This document shows positions 26,651-32,063 of a stretch of 32,063 bases of DNA, piece by piece. The notes under the pieces are model-generated. The model saw only the letters and a list, made by a program, of their open reading frames with translations, searched no databases and was not told where the DNA came from. The first letter of the stretch is position 1. The number at the start of each line of letters is the position of its first letter. The DNA is taken from contig JAHAYL010000005.1 in the NCBI GenBank assembly GCA_018384065.1, positions 1 through 32,063 on the forward strand, read 5' to 3'. Origin of the DNA: Oxalobacter sp. GTDB taxonomy: Bacteria; Pseudomonadota; Gammaproteobacteria; Burkholderiales; Burkholderiaceae_D. The position numbers and the translations under genes are program-made.

Positions 26651-27262
26651 TCATGCTTCAATATGCCAGATGACTTTCCGGAGTGATGCAAGCGTCTCTG
26701 ATGCCAACTGGTGCAGCCTGTCCCGCCACATCATCAAAGCGGAAGGTTCCAGCCCATGCATGCCCTTGAACTCACGCCATGCCTGTACCAACCTCTGTAG
26801 TCCCTCAAAGGCAATCCTGAAATTGTTCTGCTCCTCCTTGGGCAACCGGCTTGCCTGGACCAGTTCCATCAGGGAATTCTTCCATGATTCATCATCCACG
26901 GGGGGCAGGTTCTCCTCAAGAAAAGAGAAACCCGTCATATCCTGCGGATAGAGCAGGGAACCAAGCCTTTCCAGAAAAGCAGAAAGCTGTGCATCCATGA
27001 TGCCCAACCGTCCATGAAGGACATGCGCGTGCATCCGCTGGAGCATCGCCACGCGGTTGAAACGTTCAGACAGGAAACGCTGGACAATAAAGAAAACCAG
27101 GATCAGGCCACCTGCCAGACAGATGCCACTGACAATATTCGAGATGCCCCGCCAGGCTTCCGGCGCATACTCCAACAGGACAGCCGTCCCCCACAGCAAA
27201 GCCGCTGTCACGGTGTAACGGACAGTATCTGGAATTTTCCGGTAGGTATCCCTGAGCTTCAC
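26651..27262 (-). CDS. Membrane-anchored protein of unknown function, paralogue A
   Basis: 203 aa from a GTG start with GGGGA upstream. Two hydrophobic segments (about 16-31 and 40-60: VSGICLAGGLILVFFIVQ) precede a cytoplasmic-looking helical domain with several Trp (DESWKNSLM, VQAWREF, MMWRDRLHQL, KVIWHIEA). It is paralogous to the downstream protein at 25998-26594. It begins 50 bases after the MscS-like gene and is probably co-transcribed with it, which suggests a shared role in envelope tension, but there is no direct evidence. No family is recognised. Confidence 0.78.
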   Translation of the reverse strand: MKLRDTYRKIPDTVRYTVTAALLWGTAVLLEYAPEAWRGISNIVSGICLAGGLILVFFIVQRFLSERFNRVAMLQRMHAHVLHGRLGIMDAQLSAFLERLGSLLYPQDMTGFSFLEENLPPVDDESWKNSLMELVQASRLPKEEQNNFRIAFEGLQRLVQAWREFKGMHGLEPSALMMWRDRLHQLASETLASLRKVIWHIEA

Positions 27263-27312
27263 GCTGTTTTCCCCGATGGCATGTCCTGTCCTGCCAGTCT
27301 ATAGGAATCCTT

Positions 27313-28581
27313 TTATGCCTGGATTCCGCGTTTCTCCTTCTCTACGATGAAACCCTTAGCTTCAAGATCCCTGCCACTCGGCCGCTGATAGACCGCCAGA
27401 CCGAACTCAGGAAGGACTGCGTAGAAATGATCGATGATATCTGCCTGGACCGACTCATAACGATGCCAATCCGAAGTTGTCAGGAAACAATAGACCTCAA
27501 TAGGCATCCCGGTCGGTCCTGGATCCAACTGGCGTGCCATGATGAGGTCTTCTTTATCAACCTCAGGATGACTGTGCAGATACTGTTCAATATAGGCACG
27601 GAACACAGTGACATTGGTCTGGCGGTAACTGTTGATATAGCCCTTGTCATTGACTTCCCTGCCATCCCATCTACCCTGGATCCTTTCTTCCATTTCCAGC
27701 CAGGATTTCAGGACTGGCAACCGATGGATATTCCGGTCTTCCTCAGCTGTCAGGAAATGGATGCTGGACTGGTCCAGGTAAATCGCGCGTTTGATGCGCC
27801 GTCCATTGGATTCCTGCATCGGCCGCCAGTTCTTGAAAGCCTCAGTAACCAGTTTCCTGACAGGAAAAGTCGTTTCAGTCCTGTCCAGGTTCTGGACCCG
27901 TACCGTATGCAAAGCCAGGTCAACAACAGTCCCATCCACACCGATACTGGGAATCTCAATCCAGTCACCGACACGGACATAACCATTGGCAGATATCTGG
28001 ATACTGGCGACCAGCGACAGCAGCGTATCCTGGAAAACCAGGATCAGCACTGCCGTAACCGCACCAAGCCCGGAAAGCAGCAGGATCGGCGATTTATTGA
28101 ACACCAGGGAAACAATCAGGATGACGGCGATGAGATAGACAGCCAGTTTCAGCAGCTGGATATAGCCCCGGATCGGACGCTCAGCACTTGACCGCCGGTT
28201 GTACAGCGCATTGATGATATCGAACACACCTGCAACTGCCATCGCCAGGCTCAGCACAATGAACGAAGCAGCGGTATGGCGGATGAAAAGCACCAACCCG
28301 TCCGACAGGTTGGGAATCAGATGGATGGTTTCTGTATAGGCTGTTGCCGGTGCAATATTGGCAAGCCGGGTAGCAACCCTGTTGATCAGCTCATACCCAA
28401 CATCCGAAATACCGGTCATGCTGAGGACTTTCTGGACAATCTTCAGCAGGATGCGTTTGAAAATGAAATGAAGCACCAACGAGACAATGACCAGTATCAT
28501 CATTGCCGCTGTCGTATAAAGGACAGGTGAACTTTCAAAAAACGACAGGTAAAAAGCGATAAATTCTTTTACAGAATCCAA
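27313..28581 (-). CDS. MscS-family mechanosensitive channel, YbdG/MscM type
   Basis: 422 aa inner-membrane channel. Four to five spans come before about residue 190, and the pore-lining/TM3 region (SGLGAVTAVLILVFQDTLLSLVASIQ) leads into the MscS beta domain (YVRVGDWIEIPSIGVDGTVVDLALHTVRVQNLDRTETTFP). The segment RRIKRAIYLDQSSIHFL and the C-terminal FRAYIEQYLHSHP and MARQLDPGPTGMPIEVYCF match E. coli YbdG closely from memory. This family gates at low tension or acts as an osmoprotective sensor. The start is TTG at 28581 with AAGGAT upstream. It is the first gene of a three-gene run with the two unrecognised paralogues. Confidence 0.9.
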   Translation of the reverse strand: MDSVKEFIAFYLSFFESSPVLYTTAAMMILVIVSLVLHFIFKRILLKIVQKVLSMTGISDVGYELINRVATRLANIAPATAYTETIHLIPNLSDGLVLFIRHTAASFIVLSLAMAVAGVFDIINALYNRRSSAERPIRGYIQLLKLAVYLIAVILIVSLVFNKSPILLLSGLGAVTAVLILVFQDTLLSLVASIQISANGYVRVGDWIEIPSIGVDGTVVDLALHTVRVQNLDRTETTFPVRKLVTEAFKNWRPMQESNGRRIKRAIYLDQSSIHFLTAEEDRNIHRLPVLKSWLEMEERIQGRWDGREVNDKGYINSYRQTNVTVFRAYIEQYLHSHPEVDKEDLIMARQLDPGPTGMPIEVYCFLTTSDWHRYESVQADIIDHFYAVLPEFGLAVYQRPSGRDLEAKGFIVEKEKRGIQA

Positions 28582-28763
28582 TTAGCCATCCTTTTCTGTG
28601 CCATCTCATTCGAATAAAACTGGACTTATGGTAGCACAATCCATTCAGGCAAATACGCCAGGACACATTGTTTTACAATGTCATTCCGGCTTTTTTCTTT
28701 CGGAAAGCAAGTGCCATGCACTGTAAATTGGTATGATTGTCTTCTGTTGATGATTTCCTGAAA

Positions 28764-30236
28764 ATGACTCCCGTGACCAATATGAATACTTATCCTTTCG
28801 CAGGGTTGGAACCTGCTTCCGTCTGGGCGCATTTCGCTGCCCTCTGCCGTATTCCCCGTCAATCCAAGCATGAAAAAGCCATCGTCGCTTTCCTCAAGGA
28901 TTGGGCGGACAGCCAAGGGCTTGAGAGCCTTGTTGACAAAGGCGGCAACCTGATCATCCGCAAGGCTGCCACCCCAGGACGTGAAAACCTGCCGGGTGTC
29001 ATACTCCAAGGGCATCTGGACATGGTCTGCCAGAAAAACGAAGGTGTTGAACACGATTTCTCAAAAGACCCTATCCGTCCCCAAGTAAACGGCAATACCG
29101 TAACGGCAGACAACACCACCCTCGGTGCAGATGACGGCATCGGTGTCGCACTTGCCCTGGCGGCACTGGAAGACAAGACCCTGCAGCATGGCCCCCTTGA
29201 AGCCCTATTCACCGTTGATGAAGAAGAAGGCATGGGAGGTGCCAACAACCTGGAAACCGGTGTCCTGCAAGGCAGTATCCTGCTCAACCTGGACAGTGAG
29301 ACATGGGGGGAATTCTGCATCGGCTGTGCCGGTGGCCTTGATGTGACAGCCCGCCGCCAGCATCAGGTTGAAAACATCCCCACAGGCTGGCAGACCATCC
29401 AGGTCACCGTATCAGGACTCCGTGGCGGTCATTCCGGTGTGAACATCCATGAAGGCCGAGGCAATGCCATCAAACTGCTTGTCCGCCTGCTGAATACAGC
29501 TTCCAGACAGCTGCCCATCCGTATCAGCAGCCTTGTTGGTGGTACTGCCCGCAATGCCCTGCCCCGTGAGGCATCCGCGGTCATTGCCATCGCACCTGAA
29601 AAATGGGATGCCTTGACTTCCCTGATCCAGTCTTATCAGGCGGTTTACCGTAACGAACTGGCGGGCGTTGATGACAATGTGACCATCAGCACGCAGGAAA
29701 CATCAGCATCCACCGTCATGTCCCAGACAGACCAGGCTGTCTGGCTGAACTCTCTCAATGCAGCCCCCCATGGGGTCTGGCGCATGAGCCCGACCATTGA
29801 CGGTGCCCCAGAGACATCCAACAACATCGGGGTTGTTGATATCCAATCCGACAGAGGTTCCTGCGTCTTCATGGCACGCTCAACCATCGACAGCGCCTGT
29901 GAAGCCTTGGCAGATGAAATCGTCAGCCTGTTCACCCTGTCAGGCACGAAGGCAGAAAAAGAAAACGGCTATCCCGGCTGGGAACCGCATTTCGATTCTC
30001 CAGTACTGGCAACCAGCATGGCAGTATATGAAAAGGTTTTCGGCAACAGACCTTCTACTCATATCTTCCATGCCGGCGTGGAATGCGGCATCCTGAAAGC
30101 AAAATACCCGGTCTTGGATGCCATCTCATTCGGTCCAACCGTCCATAATCCGCATTCCCCAAAAGAATCCCTCGAGATTGATACCGTAGAAAAAGCATGG
30201 CTGCTGTTGAAATCAATCCTTGAGGCAATCAACTGA
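28764..30236 (+). CDS. pepD: Cytosol non-specific dipeptidase (aminoacyl-histidine dipeptidase)
   Basis: Zinc M20-family peptidase (about 490 aa) cleaving Xaa-His and other dipeptides. Metal and catalytic motifs are GHLDMVCQ (His84, Asp86), GADDGIGVAL (Asp123 as bridging ligand) and VDEEEGMGGA (general base Glu near 153-154). RGGHSGVNIHEGRGNAIK is the dimerisation-domain motif, and GPTVHNPHSPKE near the end holds the last ligand His. The start is uncertain: ATG at 28764, ATG at 28782 or TTG at 28737 are all in frame, with no convincing ribosome site. It is monocistronic and followed by a terminator. Confidence 0.93.
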   Translation: MTPVTNMNTYPFAGLEPASVWAHFAALCRIPRQSKHEKAIVAFLKDWADSQGLESLVDKGGNLIIRKAATPGRENLPGVILQGHLDMVCQKNEGVEHDFSKDPIRPQVNGNTVTADNTTLGADDGIGVALALAALEDKTLQHGPLEALFTVDEEEGMGGANNLETGVLQGSILLNLDSETWGEFCIGCAGGLDVTARRQHQVENIPTGWQTIQVTVSGLRGGHSGVNIHEGRGNAIKLLVRLLNTASRQLPIRISSLVGGTARNALPREASAVIAIAPEKWDALTSLIQSYQAVYRNELAGVDDNVTISTQETSASTVMSQTDQAVWLNSLNAAPHGVWRMSPTIDGAPETSNNIGVVDIQSDRGSCVFMARSTIDSACEALADEIVSLFTLSGTKAEKENGYPGWEPHFDSPVLATSMAVYEKVFGNRPSTHIFHAGVECGILKAKYPVLDAISFGPTVHNPHSPKESLEIDTVEKAWLLLKSILEAIN

Positions 30237-30267
30237 CAACAAGACAGAAAGACCCATCAAAAAAACC

Positions 30268-30303
30268 AAAACGCTGAATCCTCCATAGAGGGTTCAGCGT
30301 TTT
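30268..30303. terminator. Bidirectional terminator between pepD and the 107-aa gene
   Basis: AAAACGCTGAATCCTC-CATA-GAGGGTTCAGCGTTTT: 16 pairs with one T-G, an A-run before and a T-run after. It serves both convergent transcripts. Confidence 0.9.
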
Positions 30304-30345
30304 CAAATATATTTTCAATCAGACAGTTGAAATTTTCTTCAGATT

Positions 30346-30669
30346 TCAGATATTCCGTTTTCCCATCATTGCCTGATAAAAGGCTTCTTGATGTGGCCAG
30401 AAATCAGAAATATCCACTTTCCCAGCTTTCAGGTCAGCCAGATAACCAGGAATCTGTGATGCCGTGATATGGCGGAGTGTTGCCAGTTTCCCTTCATCAA
30501 CCCAGGCATCCAGGTCATTGCCATACCAGCCCAGTGCTGTATCGCCATCCATCAAATCCGAAACATCCTTGGCAAGCCGTTCAGGGCTGTCATAAACATG
30601 GCAGAAATCATCATCCGGCACCTGTAACTGCAGATGGCCGCTTGGGTAAAAAATAACGCACATTTCCAT
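30346..30669 (-). CDS. Small acidic cytosolic protein, unrecognised
   Basis: 107 aa, no signal or membrane span, acidic (several DD/ED pairs). It begins MEMCVIFYPSGHLQLQVPDDDF and has a Trp/Tyr-rich middle (ALGWYGNDLDAWVDEGKL) and a C-terminal DISDFWPHQEAFYQAM. AAGGAG at seven bases from the ATG makes the start firm. It lies 135 bases downstream of the LexA-boxed 31-codon gene on the same strand with no terminator between, so it may be on the same SOS transcript. No family is recognised. Confidence 0.75.
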   Translation of the reverse strand: MEMCVIFYPSGHLQLQVPDDDFCHVYDSPERLAKDVSDLMDGDTALGWYGNDLDAWVDEGKLATLRHITASQIPGYLADLKAGKVDISDFWPHQEAFYQAMMGKRNI

Positions 30670-30804
30670 TCAAACACTCCTTCTCCGGCTGAACTGGCAG
30701 GCATCATCTTAACCGAAAAGAACCAAAGTTGCCCATCCCTCCTGTTTAACAGGATAAACCTTTCAACTGATTCCCAATCATCATTTTCCTGCTGGATTCC
30801 GCAA

Positions 30805-30900
30805 TCAGAAGCCGAATGGCAGCTGGCAGATCATGATGACAACAAAAACAGAGCCGATAAAAGTCAGCACATCCATAACTTCAGAAGTGGTTTCATCCAT
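30805..30900 (-). CDS. 31-aa single-span membrane peptide, candidate SOS-induced gene
   Basis: ATG at 30900 (minus), stop at 30805-30807. The first ten residues are acidic (MDETTSEVMD). The next about 17 are strongly hydrophobic (VLTFIGSVFVVIMICQL), ending PFGF, so one membrane span of the whole peptide's length. AAAGGA lies about 10 bases upstream of the ATG. About 60 bases upstream is a TATACA-17-TATAAT promoter bracketed by two perfect CTGT-N8-ACAG LexA boxes. Known LexA-controlled peptides of this size and topology include TisB (depolarising toxin, E. coli) and SidA (division inhibitor, Caulobacter). No sequence similarity to either is claimed. The coding call rests on start, ribosome site, hydrophobic content and promoter. 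Confidence 0.6.
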   Translation of the reverse strand: MDETTSEVMDVLTFIGSVFVVIMICQLPFGF

Positions 30901-30927
30901 GACATATTTCCTTTCTATCATTTCAAA

Positions 30928-30947
30928 TACTGTTCATCAAAACAGTG
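30928..30947. promoter_or_regulatory. LexA box 1 (leader)
   Basis: TACTGTTCATCAAAACAGTG is a perfect CTGT-N8-ACAG palindrome of the beta/gammaproteobacterial LexA type. It lies just downstream of the predicted transcription start and about 28 bases upstream of the 31-codon gene. Confidence 0.75.
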
Positions 30948-30961
30948 TGTTTATGTACAGT

Positions 30962-30990
30962 ATTATAGGATGCCAACTCGAAACTGTATA
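30962..30990 (-). promoter_or_regulatory. Sigma-70 promoter between the LexA boxes
   Basis: Minus strand TATACA (30985-30990, four of six to TTGACA), a 17-base spacer and a perfect TATAAT (30962-30967). The start would fall near 30954, giving a leader of about 54 bases. Confidence 0.7.
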
Positions 30991-31001
30991 GATTAACAGT
31001 G
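30982..31001. promoter_or_regulatory. LexA box 2 (over the -35)
   Basis: AACTGTATAGATTAACAGTG is a second perfect CTGT-N8-ACAG, centred 54 bp from box 1. The -35 hexamer lies inside it, so bound LexA would block polymerase. Confidence 0.75.
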
Positions 31002-31165
31002 AAAAATTACTGAAAAAAAACAACAGTCAGTACTTTTGTGGGCTTGATTCATGCCATAAGAAGACTTGGCATCCACCCATGCCTTGGATACAGGGAACAA
31101 TCTGGAAAACGGCTTAAAAAAGAGATAAGTTATTGATTGACAGGAAATATTTTAGACAAACCCTG
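31002..31165. other. Intergenic stretch, nothing recognised
   Basis: AT-rich gap between the LexA-boxed promoter and the stop of the gene at 31166. No open frame with a ribosome site, no clear terminator and no tRNA were seen. An antisense or divergent small RNA cannot be excluded. Confidence 0.5.
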
Positions 31166-31702
31166 TCATGGCTTCTGGTCGATTTTGAAATCGCGCTCAA
31201 TCAAGATGTCAGGATCAAGCTCTTTGGCATAGGCTCCCTCAATCTTTTCGATGAATGCCTGTTTACCGCCCATCGCATTGATCAGTGAGGTCGGGCGGCA
31301 TTTCCTGTCAAGAAGCACCTGCATGATGTACATATAATAGTGGAGGATTCCTGCGATATGGTCCCAACGCTTGGGAGCAATGGAAGTGTACAGCCACCTG
31401 TCTGTGAAATGGACTGGGTCTTCACAGGATTTATGCGCCTGTCTTAATGTCTGCTTATAGGCATCACCGAGAATATCCTTGATGAAATCAGTATCCGCTT
31501 CCTGGCTGCGCAGTTCCTGAAACACTGACCTTTCATAATCTTCAACTTCTGGATACCTTTTCTGGAAAGCCTGGATTGCCTCAACACCCTCCCGGATCTG
31601 CTGCATTTTGGGACTGTTGTTATACCAGTTCTTGATCAGTTTCGGCAGGCAGACGATGATTACCGCTGCAATCACCGCCACCACTATCATCCAAGTTTCC
31701 AT
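31166..31702 (-). CDS. Membrane-anchored protein of unknown function
   Basis: 178 aa. An N-terminal span (about 5-20, IVVAVIAAVIIVCLPKL) with no cleavage site suggests an anchor, and positive residues (KLIKNWYNN) follow on the cytoplasmic side. The rest is helical and charged, with DYERSVFQELRSQEADTDFIKD, HYYMYIMQVLLDRKCRP and a closing DPDILIERDFKIDQKP. No catalytic motif was recognised. It stands alone between the rrn operon end and the LexA-boxed gene. Its ATG at 31702 has only a weak GGAA site upstream. Confidence 0.7.
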   Translation of the reverse strand: METWMIVVAVIAAVIIVCLPKLIKNWYNNSPKMQQIREGVEAIQAFQKRYPEVEDYERSVFQELRSQEADTDFIKDILGDAYKQTLRQAHKSCEDPVHFTDRWLYTSIAPKRWDHIAGILHYYMYIMQVLLDRKCRPTSLINAMGGKQAFIEKIEGAYAKELDPDILIERDFKIDQKP

Positions 31703-31821
31703 TGCATTCCAGTCTGTCAGACATCAAGAAAATAAAGGTTTATTTTACAGAAAGGAGTCATCAACTGAAAGAATAAGGACTTGACCAGCTGACGGAGAGG
31801 GGAAACATGGAGGCAGATGCA

Positions 31822-31859
31822 CAAAAAGCAAAAGCCCCGCATCGGATGTGATGCGGGGC
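31822..31859 (-). terminator. rrn operon terminator
   Basis: Minus strand GCCCCGCATC-ACATCC-GATGCGGGGC followed by TTTTGCTTTTT, 12 bases after the 5S 3' end. Confidence 0.93.
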
Positions 31860-31871
31860 CTTCATATGGGC

Positions 31872-31987
31872 TGCCTGACAGTGACCTACTTTCACACCGG
31901 TTGCGGCACTATCATCGGCGCACGGGCGTTTCACGGCCCTGTTCGGGATGGGAAGGGGTGGGACCGCCCTGCTATGGCCGTCAGGCA
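31872..31987 (-). rRNA. rrf: 5S ribosomal RNA
   Basis: 116 bases on the minus strand beginning TGCCTGACGGCCATAGC and ending ACTGTCAGGCA. The ends pair as helix I. Internal CCCATCCCGAACAGGGCCGTGAAACG and GATGATAGTG are the standard 5S segments, with the sequence style of Burkholderiales. The 23S gene would lie just beyond the right edge. Confidence 0.96.
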
Positions 31988-31997
31988 TTGAACTTCA

Positions 31998-32017
31998 GGG
32001 GGACCACCCGGTCCCCC
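31998..32017. other. Hairpin in the 23S-5S spacer
   Basis: GGGGGACC-ACCC-GGTCCCCC, eight perfect pairs. It probably takes part in processing of the rRNA precursor. The rest of the spacer to 32063 shows nothing else recognisable. Confidence 0.6.
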
Positions 32018-32063
32018 ACAATCCGGTCACAAAGCCTTAAGCATGCGTTGTATCTTCTTTCCT

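Noticed and set aside
27427-28191. 254-codon plus-strand frame
   Set aside because: It lies opposite the MscS-like gene and looks like a codon-bias shadow.
30752-30764. Third LexA-like palindrome CCTGTTTAACAGG
   Set aside because: The CTGT and ACAG halves are only 3 bases apart, not the 8 required for a LexA box.
30634-30996. 120-codon plus-strand frame across the LexA boxes
   Set aside because: It has no ribosome site, a product with no structural features, and it runs through the palindromes and promoter of the opposite strand.
31807-31851. 14-codon frame with a GAGGGG site
   Set aside because: It overlaps the rrn terminator on the opposite strand and has no context supporting translation.

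Overview
The window looks like a chromosomal segment of a Burkholderiales bacterium of about 50% GC, probably from the Oxalobacteraceae (an Oxalobacter-like genome). The reasons are the 5S rRNA and rrn spacer at the right end, the EnvZ/OmpR pair, the pgk-fba-pur-sua5 cluster and the protein sequences in general. The placement is inference from gene content and base composition; no search was run.

Layout. 1-6440 (minus): alaS (cut by the window edge) and purL. 6574-8742 (minus): EnvZ-like kinase and OmpR, with a divergent control region carrying five helically phased TTAC boxes in front of a small secreted basic protein (plus). 9237-14407: rpmE2, a polytopic GT-C-like glycosyltransferase and thpR (plus), tcdA (minus) and cfa (plus). 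14488-19251 (minus): a compact pgk-fba-purE-purC-sua5 run joining glycolysis, purine synthesis and tRNA t6A formation. 19360-21186 (minus): a PLP aminotransferase and a small lipoprotein.

21384-23111 is a small genomic island. An intact tRNA-Lys(CUU) is followed 1.6 kb later by a same-orientation copy of its 3' half plus its terminator (about 98 bp, two substitutions and one indel). Between the copies lie a BrnT/BrnA toxin-antitoxin pair, an overlapping zinc-ribbon-like gene, and a truncated phage tail-chaperone gene that still has an in-frame T TTT TTA -1 frameshift heptamer. No integrase is present, so the element appears decayed.

23176-30236: htpG with a sigma-32-like promoter, a nitroreductase, a YbdG-type MscS channel followed by two tandem, diverged paralogues of an unrecognised membrane-anchored family, and pepD. 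30346-31702 (minus) holds an unrecognised 107-aa protein, a previously easy-to-miss 31-codon gene for a hydrophobic peptide, and an unrecognised membrane-anchored protein. The window ends with the 5S rRNA gene of an rrn operon read on the minus strand.

The most interesting signal is at 30805-31001. A 31-aa single-span membrane peptide sits behind a good sigma-70 promoter (TATACA-17-TATAAT) bracketed by two perfect CTGT-N8-ACAG LexA boxes, one over the -35 and one in the leader. This is the architecture expected of an SOS-induced membrane peptide of the TisB/SidA kind, but the sequence does not match one I recognise.
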